Positions 47,056 to 59,073 of a stretch of 64,000 bases of DNA are shown here, one piece after another; position 1 is the first letter of the stretch; the number at the start of each line of letters is the position of its first letter. The DNA is from Voacanga thouarsii. Its lineage: Eukaryota > Streptophyta > Magnoliopsida > Gentianales > Apocynaceae. The translations under genes were made by a program, and so were the position numbers. The notes beneath the pieces were generated by a model. That model was not told the DNA's origin. It saw only the letters and a program-made list of their open reading frames with translations, and did not search any database. The stretch lies in NCBI GenBank assembly GCA_026120185.1, contig JANUWF010003377.1, positions 1,685,001 through 1,749,000 on the forward strand, given 5' to 3'.

Positions 47056-49099
47056 AATATCACGATTTTACAAGAAAACAACCACTCTACTGTACTATAT
47101 AAAAAGCTCAAGGAACTTGATGTAAATGAGGAGAAGAGACCAGAATTATTCAGTAAAGCGTGTAGATCTATTTTGAAGTAAATTATCGTGGTTGAATTTT
47201 GAAAAGATTAGTTTGCGAGTTTGACAAGATATTTTACAAGATTCTTGACAACACTAAAGATATCTTTGGAAACAACTTAAAGTTGTATTGGCCCTGCTTG
47301 ATACGTAATTTGCTAAAGTTGATTTATGCAATAGGATTTTAGAAAATCTAAGGGAGAATTTTGGGTGAGATACGTTACAGATTTTATAGTATTTAAGTAG
47401 AAGAAGGACTACGGTGATTTTGGAGTGAATCTTTAGTAGTCTTTCAGTTTGATTAGGAATTAAATGACTAAAGCTTTGTTGCAAATTATTTAGACTCGAC
47501 TAAAAAGTTCTAGTAAGTGTGTGGACATATACTACTTCAGAAAATTATTCTGAGAGTGATCGAGGCAACAGTAGATAATTCAATTATCTTTTGAAGGGAT
47601 TTGAATCAAATCTTCTTTAAAGCAAATACTCTTATGGTGGGAAGGTTTTATGGAGTCAAATGAAGTACTGTGAAATTGTAGCAATGAAAGTAGAAAAGAA
47701 TTCAATCGAGGTAGTTGGGTCTAACAAAGGTCTTCAGGAGTTTGATAAAGAATACTGGCATGGTGTTTCGTTATAATCCACAAAAGATTATTGAGATATG
47801 TGTATTTCTTGTAACTTTTGTTAAAGTTTAGTAAAGTTTTTATTGGTCTATAAATTGTAAACGTAGGCTCGTCAATAGCGAAACTATGTTAACATTTTTC
47901 TGTGTTTGCCAAATTTCTTTTTTTACATACTATCAAATTAATTATAATAGAAAAGTTTAACAATATCACAAGAGATTGACAAACTAAACCACATACTATT
48001 TTTTTTTAATGTAATATTAAACAATTTAATCATATATGTTTCATTTCTAAGCATGGACATACAATATCTGCGAATCTCTATATGTTTATTGATCTTTCTT
48101 CTTCTTCTTCTTTGCAAAGTTATTTAGAGAATTCAAAATTTTGTAAAATTTGTTATCCCAATTATATATTTTAAATGAAGGGCTTTTATAAGAATACTTC
48201 GTCAATTTTTTAAATTTTTTTTTTTATTGATAAGAGAACTTATCGTCCTTTACTTGAAAAAATGCATAGGGTTAATGTTCCAATAGAGTTTCAAACTCAA
48301 CGTTATTAGTGTGAAATTTTTAATATTAACTATCAGGCCCAATTGAACAATTATCAACCATTAAAAAAAATATTGGCCACTTGAAACTATTAACTCATAT
48401 TTGTCTAACTGATTCGGTTGAAAATGGAGATTTTATCCAACTATTAATTACTGATTTTGTTATTGTTATTTTTATATTTACACGTGTCAACTTCTGATTG
48501 TATGAACCACTAGGACTTGTCATATGGCATTTTTTTTTTTAAAAAAAAAAGCTCTAACGTACTAGCTTTACAGTGAAACATTGCATGCAATAACCACTTT
48601 AGCGGATGTTGTCAATAACTAGTTTACTCCCCGTTATCAAAGGCTGGTCAGCTTTATTTACATACTTTTTTTTTCTTTTCTTTTTTCTATGAATACTATT
48701 CAACTTTTCTCTTTTTTTTTTCACATTTTTATCTATTTTCCCTCTCAATTCCCTTGTTGCTCTCTCAAACCTCAATCATCTTCAGTCCAAACTCTCTATA
48801 TTATATTAAAACTATCACAAATTCTCAATTGGTAGTTATTTATATTAAATTATCTTTTAATTTCACATTTTGTTAATATTACATTTATTTTTTAATATCT
48901 TAAAAAAAAGTCTCAACCAAGTAGTTCTAGGAATGAGAAAAAAAAATAAATGCAGACTACGATTTAATTTTTTTGCTGAAGACATTTAGAATACCAATCG
49001 CTTCCTAATTGTTGACCAAATTTGAATTTTTTTTTCCAAACAACATTTACAATGTCGGCATGGGGTGAAATTGAGAGAAATTGGCAATGATGAGAACGA
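47056..49099. other. spacer, no gene recognised
   Basis: 47060-47900 is of more balanced composition and may be old repeat sequence, but I see no motif, LTR end or splice-linked frame. A (CTT)n run lies at about 48096-48112. 48120-49090 is AT-rich. Confidence 0.5.
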
Positions 49100-49107
49100 T
49101 GCACAAC

Positions 49108-49995
49108 TAGTATAGGCATATGGGACGGTCCGCACTATTTTAAGCCGTGCTGGATTGGGCTTGAAGATCGGCCTGTGGATTGTGTGGATCAGACGCAAGG
49201 CCAGAAATTCTGGGCTCGGCACAGCCCGACCCCTAGGCCCTTGAGGCCAGTGGGCCAGGCGGGTCAAGCTCGGGCCTATGCTATTTCCTTCTTTTTTTTT
49301 TTTTCACTTAACTCAATAAAAATAATGATATTGATTTGGATCTATAATATCTAAACAAAAATAATTAATTAAAATTCAAACAAAAGTTCAACAAAAATAA
49401 AATAAAGTTTTAACAAATAATGAAATAAGAGAATTAAAAAATATAAATAACTTGTAAATTAACTTAAAAATTAAACAAATAACTAAAACAAATAAGCAAT
49501 TAATAAAACTAAAAAGTAAGAATATAAGATTAAAAAATACTAACTAGTTGATGATCAAGAATAATAATACTTTGTCGAGCTTTACTTCATATCTTCTTCA
49601 AGACTTGAACTCTCCATTATTCCGCTACTCAATAATCTTTCAAAATATAAAGATTTTGTTTGAAGAATTGAAAAAAATATAAAAAAATAAATTCTATTCT
49701 AACACTCTTTGTAGAGGAAATGAAGAGATTTGAGAATTATGAGAGAAAGAAGAATGAAAATAAGAGAGTTGGAGAGTATTTGGTGAGTTTTAGGGTGAAT
49801 TGGGGAGTATTTATAGAGTTTTGGATCGTTAGGGGAGAATATAGCCATTAGGAGTCCAAAAGTTAAAAAAAAAAAAATTTCTTGACCATTAAAGATTTTA
49901 ATCTTTGGCCCAGACCGGCCTAATACAGTATGGCCAGTTCTGCTCGTGGGCCTAACCTAACCCGACCCGACAAGATGATCCATTTGCCAATGCTA
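49108..49995. mobile_element. non-autonomous hAT element (888 bp)
   Basis: An exact 8-bp target duplication TGCACAAC flanks it (49100-49107 and 49996-50003). The terminal inverted repeats are TAGTATAGGCATATGG and TAGCATTGGCAAATGG read inward (13 of 16 identical). GC-rich subterminal regions with GGCC, GCCCGACC and AACCCGACCCG motifs lie at both ends, as in plant hAT elements. No transposase remains. Confidence 0.9.
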
Positions 49996-50003
49996 TGCAC
50001 AAC

Positions 50004-50511
50004 AACAATCACACATTGATAGTTAATAAAGTATTAAGTTGGAGGGCATACCGAGACTCTGGGTGTTTTTTTTTTTTTTTAGGAGGGGAAAGTGGGGGGA
50101 AGGGAGAAAGAAAGAAGTTTATATACTTAATCAGATATTTTTGTCTCGTGACACCAGTATTAATAGAGATAAAAGTTAAATATAATTATCGTTTTATCTT
50201 TCCTCTTTCTCTATATATATAATAGATAGAGATAGGTCATAGATTGCTTGAACAAACATGTAAATAAACATCTTCCGACATAGATCAGTTTGTATTGCTG
50301 CAAATACACCTTATGAATACACTTTCACAGCTGCTACTTCTTTATCTATTGATTTATTTAAATTTTGAAAAAGTAAATAAGGAAGAACTAACTAAAATAA
50401 TAGTAGTGAAATACCTCTATTTTAGTTTAGGTACAAACTATTACATTTTGTTAAATACTATTAGAATATTTTAAATCTTACTATTCAACTGTGCTTCAAA
50501 CTATACGCGCA

Positions 50512-50545
<34 letters not shown>

Positions 50546-51794
50546 TATGTATATAAGAATGATAAAAATAAATACTCACAAACTTTTATACAATTACTTA
50601 GTAAATTTTCTTTTATCATGATATTTGGAGCGATCATTAATAAATTTATTTGTATATAAATGTTACATGTTACTAAATAGATAATGATTAAAACATAGAA
50701 AAAGATTACTTGTCTATAAGTGTATTAATAATTCAAATGCGGAGTATTATTTTAAAAAAAATACAATTTGGTGCACAAATTTTTTTCTATTTATTTTGAT
50801 AATACTAGTGCAAATATAGTTATTAGTCTAAAAATTTTGATTAAATAAGCTTTTAGCAGAGAGTTTTTTAATATTAAATATATATGTCATATTTTGATAC
50901 AAGATTGCATAAAAAGGTCTTGAGCTTTATATTAAGTCAATAAGAGTCACTTTTACTTATTTATGGTTTAAATTATCAATTAAAAAAATTGAGACAATCT
51001 TATTGAGTTAATAAACCTAAATCAGTTTTCAATAGACATTTCAAATAAATGAAATTTAACATATAAATTGTAAATGAATGTATTTCTTATAAGAAATCTT
51101 ATAATACTTGTAAATTGAGTAGTTAGATTTTTTTAATATCCTCAATAATAAAATGCTTGTAAATATTTCAAATAATTTAAAAATATTTAGTTATACTACT
51201 TATAGTTGTCTATTTTTTATCATTTGACATTTAATTATTCAATAATATGTTAATATTGCTAATATCTTAGTGAATATTCTGGTGATGATTGTGTTCTTAT
51301 ATTATGCTATGAAATCTAATTTGTTATAATATTATTTAAAAATATATGATATTAATTTAGTCGTTATATGAGAATGAATGGTCGACAATAGTACTTTAAT
51401 TGAGATTATGGATCTTTATTGTGTAATAGTAATAATGATTTTGATCATACTTAAAATCTTTATACTGAGGAGGTTATAACCCTAAAGAATATTGCACTAT
51501 AAATATTATGGATATTTTATAAAGAATATTAATTTTGAGATATATTATGAATATTTTACAAAGTATAATTTAGAAATTTATTTTCCTTAAATGCCATTGC
51601 TTCAACATTTGTACTGATAGAATTAATAAGAGACTTCTTGAATTGAACATGAATTTTATTTATCGTATCTTTTAGAGTTAAATTATACAGGCGAATTTTC
51701 TTTGATCTCCTAATGTGGTAGGTCGAAAGTAAAAACAAATTTCCAGTTCTAACCTCGATGGCTAACCTTAATACTTGCATTTTGATCGCTACAA
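50004..51794. other. AT-rich spacer
   Basis: Contains an A19 then (AT)n tract at 50511-50548 and a T15 run near 50067. No gene or terminal repeat is recognised. Confidence 0.55.
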
Positions 51795-52035
51795 TGGAAT
51801 TAGTCTATTTAATTTCTAAAGTTTATTGTTGTAATATTTTTTTTTACTATTATGACCCATAATGATTTTTTTTTATTACTATAGTCCTTAATTTTTTATT
51901 TTTAGAGATCATAATAACTAATTTTTAGGTAAAAAATAAAACTTTAAAGATCATAATGACAAAAAAATTATTAATAACCATAATGATAAAAAAAAATTAT
52001 AAATTTTAAACTTTATAGATTAAATAGAATTTTAA
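51795..52035. mobile_element. fold-back MITE, diverged relative of 18382-18673
   Basis: Inverted arms GGAATTAGTCTATTTAATTTC and, read inward from the right, ATTCTATTTAATCTATAAAG, then shared blocks TTTGTAATAT..., TATGACC and CCTTAATTTTTTATTTTTAG. It has the same layout as the 18382 element but lower arm identity. Confidence 0.68.
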
Positions 52036-53099
52036 AATAATTTATAAAAGATAAAGTGACACAATAATTTAAAAAATAAATTTTAGCGTACTTAGTGGTA
52101 GGGAATGAAACTTTGAAGGCGAGCATAATGATTGAATGATGTCATTAGTTCCAGAATGTATTTAATATTTCCACTAACTATAGAATAAAAAATAAAAAGA
52201 ATCTTGTTAAAATATGTGAAAAATCGGAGACAATTCCAATTGGGGATCATCCATGCAGTGGTCCAAAGTAACCTTAAAATTCTCTTTTGTTTGCAAAACA
52301 TTTGAAAGCATCTAAAACCACAAGTTCTCATCAGTTCTTGTCGTCTTTTTCCAATCTTTTGGTTTCTCCTTTTTAATCTTTCGAGTGAGTACAAGGATAA
52401 ATATGTATGCAAGAAAGGAACTTATTAAGGATGATAAAAATATATTAAAAAATAATATTATATTTAAAATTTTTTAATAGAGATAAAAGATAAAATTTAT
52501 AAAAAATTTATTTTTTAAAAAATAATATAGTCATTCTAGTAATCCAAAAATAGTCACACAAAGAGAGAATCACAATTGGGAATTGGGAAATTATTTGTAA
52601 TATTTTGGTAATAAAGAACATCAGTGGAATTAGAAAAGTAAAGTTTGGTGTATCAACCGCGTTGGTTGGGGATTCTTTTTCTTTTTCTTTCTTTTTTTCT
52701 CTCATGAGCTTCTAATTCCCTCCGTTGCTTTGCCAACAAATATCAACCATTTGATTGCCCTCACGAAAAGTGTGTTAAGCAGTAACTAGGCATTGGATTT
52801 CCACTTAGATGGGTGCACCATTTTAGAATTGAGCTTATATATATATAAACTGAATATATTATGTGATAAAAAATAAATTTAACAATTGAACTTTTATCTT
52901 GTTACAATCTTGATGTTATTTGTATGTATCAAATAAATTGTATAAATACATACAATATTAATTTAGTCAGAACAGAAGTTAAAATGGTACAGAAATTTAT
53001 GCATACACTTTGAAATATGTAATTAATTATCAGCACCTTCAGTTGACGAAGTTGATGAGTAGTTTAGCCTAAAATCAAATGCAAAATATTCTTCCAATT
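52036..53099. other. AT-rich spacer
   Basis: No gene recognised. The stretch 52090-52420 is slightly more complex but has no family motif on either strand. Confidence 0.5.
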
Positions 53100-54700
53100 T
53101 TTGAAAATTTTATTTTGTATTCTAAATTTATTTGAGTTAGGAATACCGTTTAAGAAGTTGTCTAATCAATTTTAGAGTACATTTTAAAAATTACCCTTTA
53201 TATTTGTAATTTCATTCCCACATAAATTTATAAACAGTACTTATTAATTTTGGAGGTATTATATAAAGGATTTTTCATTAAAAATATTTATATGTAGTCC
53301 CAAAGAATTGGATTAGAGATGTAGATTACTTTGTTAATTTTTTATTAATTTGTGGAATTTGTGTTCAAGAATATTTTGAAAGTCACTACTTTTATATCTC
53401 CTCTATTATCTTTGGTCAGTAAAGATTATTTCATTTTCGTCTGTACGTAAGTTATATTGATTGAATAATGTTAAATTCTTGTGTATTTATTTATTTTTTC
53501 TTCTAATATATTATTGTTAGATTGGTTGTTTTTTGTTATCAAAATTTTTATTACTTGTTAACAAGTGGTCTCAAGTTAACAAATGGTATCAGAGTTGGAT
53601 TGATTAGAACTCGATTATCCAGGTCTAGTAGAGTTAGGTCGGATTCGAATTTATAAAAGTTTGAGATTTTAGATTCATTTTTTGATAATTTTGACATCAA
53701 TAAAATTTGAACGTATGTGAAATCTTTGTTGGTCGAGTTGGAGATTAAAAGGCTAATAAGCCTATTACTATTATAGATGAGGAGTTCGGCAATAGCTGCT
53801 AGAAAATCCATTTAGTAGTCCATTAAAAAAATGAGGTTTTGTGGAAGTATTAGAAAAATTTGAAGGTATTTTTTATGAGAAAGCATGTTGGGAATGAATG
53901 AATTTGGAACTCTTGCCTTTTTTTTACTTCATATGACTGAAGATACTTCTCTTAGTCAACCTTGCTTCTTTTAATTACGTTGTAGATTTAAAAAGATTGG
54001 ATGTTATAAGCAATGATGAATATTGCTTGTGTTAAGAACTTTGAAGATACACTTTTGTTCTTTGATTTAAAAAAAAAAAAATTAGAAAGAACAGCTCGAA
54101 TTTTGATGGTTTGAAGCTAAAAGAAAACATTTATCTACTAAATTTATTTTATTTTGGACAGTTTTGAATCTATTTAGTGCGTGTTTGTAGATGCAAGTGG
54201 ATCTTTGGAAGCGATTTCTTTAATGTTTTGGGAGCTTCTAGATTGCATGGATCTACTATCAGAAATTTTGTTTCATCCTCTTCGTTTGATTTAGACATTA
54301 AATCATTTCATGGGCATCAAATGTATGGACTTGATTTGAAGGAAAAACACTTTTTTGTTGAGCATATTCTTGACTACAGGTTCAAATTCTACTTCGACTT
54401 GATTTTTTTTGAATTTTTGAATTTATAGCTTGTGCAAAGAAGATTAGGAGTAAATTTTGTTATCTTAAAGATTTGTTTGAGAAGTTTGAATTTAAATCAA
54501 GATTGAGATTTGAAGAATTTGTTTAATTTGTATTGTAATTTTACTTGATTAGGATTTGTTTTGAATTCTGATTTTGGAGTGCTTTTTTAGAAATTAACCT
54601 TTATATTTGTAATTCTATTCCCACGAACTTTGTAATCAACACTTCTTAGTTTTGAGATATTAGATAAATGAGTTTTATTAATCTTTTTCACGACTTGATA
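53100..54700 (+). mobile_element. degenerate short LTR element (TRIM/LARD-like), tentative
   Basis: A primer-binding site TGGTATCAGAGTTGG (53584-53598) lies two bases after a CA end (53581), so 53100-53581 is a candidate 5' LTR. Part of it (TTTGTATT... at 53112, then ACCCTTTATATTTGTAATT and CATTCCCAC near 53200) recurs in the same order at about 54529-54640, a candidate 3' LTR fragment. The interior between them shows no gag or pol. Outer boundaries and target duplication are unresolved. Confidence 0.5.
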
Positions 54701-55751
54701 GATAACATAATAAGTCAATGATTTTTTTTTTCTCTGTGTTTTAGAAGACGATTAATCAGCATGTTTTTCCCATGATTTTTTTTTAATACTTTTTCCCTTC
54801 AGATGTCATTGGAATGATAACATGAGGTTCACCCATTGAAGAAGGACTCGAATGGAACATTATATTAGTTTGCAATTCGTGACTATTAAGGGTAAGTCTT
54901 GCTATATTTGGTTTGCTATACACACACACACATGTGTGTGTTACTTACTTAAAACATTCAAAATGGCAGTGGATAAAATTACAAGCAACATTGGAGGGGG
55001 GGGCACTTGCAAACGTTATACATATTGCATAAGTTCTAAGTTGTCTGACTATGTAGATTGGTATTTTCACTTCAATCATAATCAAGAATGATCAAGAACA
55101 GGCTTCAATTTCAAGTAGTAGTGTAACAAAGATCTATATTGACTTGCAAGCATCTGAAGTTGAGTACTTTTGAAAATTCTACGTGAATATCTATATCAAT
55201 CGCTGTGTAAAATTTAAAATTACATTCAATTTCATGATCGCAGAATGACTTTGTGTGTTAAATAGGTGTAAAGATAATAGTAAAATAGAAATAGCAATAG
55301 AATTGAGCATCATATTTGTTGTGTTAACCACACAAAACTACGAAACTAACAAGAAAGTTTGATCAAACTAAATCAAATGATTGAGAGTGGAGAAAAAATG
55401 GTATAGCTTAACTCTAAAATTAAATATGATCTTTATATATTTTTTTTAATAATTGGACTATGAAGGTTAGATTCATACACCAATTAATTTTGTTACAATT
55501 TTACTGTTGCATTAGGATAAATCATACTTTATATTGAAGCGTTAGCATCTTGGACATTGACACCTACAACGGATGGAGATATATTTTATGTACAAAATAT
55601 AGAAAGAAGCTTAAAGTATATGGAAGAAATTGGCATGTGAATCTTGTATCAAAACATAAGATTATTCATATGTAGGGTATTTTGATAAATACAGCCTGTT
55701 TACACTGTTTATTTTCTTGCATGACAACAAATATATAAACTAAAATTTCAG

Positions 55752-56200
55752 TCTCGCAGATATCGAATTGAAGTGATTGTTGTTGGTCCCACAATGTGAG
55801 AGTATTTTGTATTGTTTGATAGAGATGTTAATCGAATTGTAGAAATGCAAGCTACTCAACTAGCTCAAAAAATTCCTGAGATAAATTTTATTTATTACGA
55901 AACTTTTTGTGATGCTATGTCAATTCTATTGTATATCAATATGGAGTGCGCAATGTTATATGCTTGGGACATTTGAATGCAATATAGTAAGGAATAGATG
56001 ATGCTGTCCCTGGACCATTGAAGAAAATGGTGGCTAACAGTTACACATGTCAAGTTAGATTCAATGAACAAATAGAAGGTCAATTGAGAGAAAATTTCAC
56101 CATTAATCATGCGTATCAATCATCTGATATTGTTGATAAAGTTGAATATCACACAAAGGAAAAATATTTACCTACCTACCTACATAATATACATATATAC

Positions 56201-56235
<35 letters not shown>

Positions 56236-56400
56236 ATAACAATATGTAGTTATATATATAGCTTAACAATATGTAATGTAAAGATGCTAACACAAACACT
56301 TTTTGATAGGTTGTTCTTGAATTTGAAAATCATTTTGAAGTTGAAGAAGAAAAAGATACGATACATGTGCTTGAAGCTAAAATATTCACTCAACAAGAAA
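55752..56400 (+). pseudogene. fragment resembling the C-terminal OB domain of replication protein A large subunit
   Basis: After an acceptor-like TTTCAG, 55752 onward reads RRYRIEVIVVGPTM, a stop, then EYFVLFDRDVNRIVEMQATQL, close to the strand-turn-strand pattern of plant RPA1-like OB domains (a ...F.LFDR.....L... core). 56018-56160 (MVANSYTCQVRFNEQIEGQL) and 56308-56400 (VVLEFENHFEVEEEKDTI) fit the following strands and an acidic tail. Stops and frame changes make it non-functional. RPA1-like genes are also carried by plant Helitrons, so it could be a captured copy. I cannot place all exons, and 54850-54890 may hold a further piece. Confidence 0.45.
56168..56234. repeat. (CTAC)n, (CATA)n and (TA)n compound microsatellite
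   Basis: CCTACCTACCTACAT then ATACATACATAC then a TA run. Confidence 0.9.
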
Positions 56401-56620
56401 AGAAAAGAAAAGGATGCCCACAATATGAATGATGGTCTTATGTTTTTGCATCATATTTGTGTTATTAGAATTTTATCTTCATATGCTCTTCTGTTTTACA
56501 GTTCACAAATGAGTGCAGATAACGAATATATTCTTGACTTTCTAAAAGGAACAAACAAAAGAAGGAAGACTTTTGTTGCAAGCCAGGCCAAAATGACAAG
56601 AAAGAATATGGTTAGATAAT

Positions 56621-57394
56621 AGTCTTAGATTTGGTGTTTTATTAGAGACAATGATAATGAAGTCTTAGTACCGCTAGACTTAGTATTTTTAAATATGGTA
56701 TCTGTGTCCTGATTTTCGTAACAAGTGATGGTTTTATCACCATCATGGTTCTGACTTTAGAAATTATAAAGTTTATTTAAGTCACTATTTTTGGATTTTT
56801 ATCAAGTGTGTCTTATTTCGAGTTTCATTCTAAATAATTGTTGTTTAAAGCTTTATTTTACATCATTCACTGGCACATAGCATATTATATATAAAAGTAA
56901 TTTAATAATATTCTTCAAACGTCAAAAAATGATGTGAAATACATATTTCATACTCATATATGTATATTCATGATACATTATTTTTGGATTTATTTAAGTC
57001 TATCTTTGTGAAATTCTTATTAGATATAATGATAGTATGAATATTTCAAATGATAATTTTAGTAAAATACAGTGGAATATTGTCTTTGGAGTCGGAACAA
57101 ATTTGTTAAATAGAAATATGCATTCAAGTATAGAAACATGCATTCCAGCTCATTCAGGGAAACTTGCATAGCACAAAGTGAAAATGGTTTAAATAAATAT
57201 GGGTTGTGTTGGTGATACGCTAGTGCTGGGTTATGACAATATAATAATACTATTATACCCAACACTTTATGTAAATATTTTATACGAATAATTCATTAGC
57301 ATCAATAAATTTTAATATTTGATTAGAATACATCTAAAATTAGTAAAAATGATAAATATTCAGAGGAAATTTAAAAAAATGTGTGATAAAATAA
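56621..57394. other. AT-rich spacer
   Basis: No feature recognised. Confidence 0.5.
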
Positions 57395-57612
57395 AAGTAA
57401 ATTAGTGGATTTAGTCTTTAATTTTTGATTAACAATTTTAGTTTCTAATCTTTATTAATTTTCATATTTTTTTTGTCATTATTCTTTTTCGAGTAAAATA
57501 TTTAATCAATTTGTCCATTATATGACGGTCAATACAAAGTCAATGTTTATTTTTAAGGATCAAACTTGTTAGTTGAAAAAAGTTTAGGAACTAAACCTGC
57601 AAATTTAATGTA
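57395..57612. mobile_element. candidate fold-back MITE
   Basis: The left arm TTTAGTCTTTAATTTTTGATTAAC pairs imperfectly with the right arm read inward (GGTTTAGTTCCTAAACTTTT, CAACTAACAAGTTTGATCC). Both follow the TTTAGTCCCTAAA-type composition of plant fold-back MITEs. No target duplication is identified. Confidence 0.42.
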
Positions 57613-58614
57613 ATGGATTATGAATTGAATATGAAATTTATTATTTAATAAATAGCATATTTAAATAACTAAATATTACCTTTGTATGAACTTATATATC
57701 TAATTTTTAGTAGATTGATGGAAGTTAATGATAGAAATTTAAAGAAAAATATATTTATTTTTTTAAAAAGTAAATATTCCTTTTAACACAATTAAATTAA
57801 GAAGAGAGATATAGTTATTTAATTTTGAATTGAGAGTATACTCTATTAATTTTTTTATCTGTCATAATTTATAGTTGATTTTTTAATTTATATAGTTATC
57901 TTAAATAAATCTTAATAAGAATATATTATTATTATATCCTTTAAAGGTTTAAAAAATTTGATATATGTATTAGTTACTATAAATATTTTTATTTATCTAA
58001 ATTAACGTATGCATAAAAAACCTTATTTGTCATTATAAATAATTAATAAATTCTTTCAATTTTAATAATATTATTATTGTTCTAGTAGCTTCTATTAATC
58101 TACTAATAAATAGATGTATAAGTTCGTACAAAGATAATATTTAATTACTTAAAAATATATTATATATATATATATATATAATTTTGTATTTATCTTTACA
58201 TTTTAGTAAAAAGTGTATCTTACCATCTGTAGATTTTGTATTTACTTTTGTGATCCTTTTTATTAGTTGTTTTATTATACTAATATAAAGTTGAAGTAAA
58301 AGAATTAATCATTAATATATTGATATTGTCCTAAAGAGTAGAATAGTGCAAAGTGCGCGACCTTGCTGACACTGAGTTCTTGAATCCATCACTGCTTAGT
58401 TTTTCTCTTCCTCATTCATTTTATAGCGTAGAAAAGACAGAAAGCAGAAATGATAGATAAAACTTCTCACTTAGCAATTTTCGAAATTGTTTGTAGCAAT
58501 TTACTAACTAACAAACCAGTAAAATGTGTTTCTATTTAATTAAATTAAGATAAGTATCAAGCAAAAATTGCAGTTGGAATCTTCAAGACAGACCAAATTA
58601 ATATTCATCTTTCA
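57613..58614. other. AT-rich spacer
   Basis: A (TA)n run at about 58152-58180. No gene is seen. Confidence 0.5.
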
Positions 58615-59073
58615 CAGGGATGGAAATGAGTTGAGTTGAGGCTCGCTCAAGCTTAGTTCCCCCATATTTAGAGCAGCTCAACTCAGCTCATATTTTTCAC
58701 AAACTCTAAATGAAAGCTATAATTATTGTGATTAGTCAAATTATGACAAAGCAATTGGCGAAAACAAAACTAAATATAACTAATTAACCAATTAACTTAT
58801 AAATAGTTTATAATAAATTATAAAACATCCAAGAATATATTATATTTAAACAAATAAGACAATGTTCTTAACCATAATTCAAATTAAAACTAAAATCAGC
58901 CAATAAAGATTCATATGACAAAAGTATAATGTATACGATAAGTAGTACATTGTTGTCATGTTTTTATTTTAACAATGTAATCTCTATAACATTTTCTTTC
59001 ACCTGAAAACATTCAAATGTATTATATTATAAAAATTAGTATAATGCACATATTAAGCGAGGCTTATCGATTA

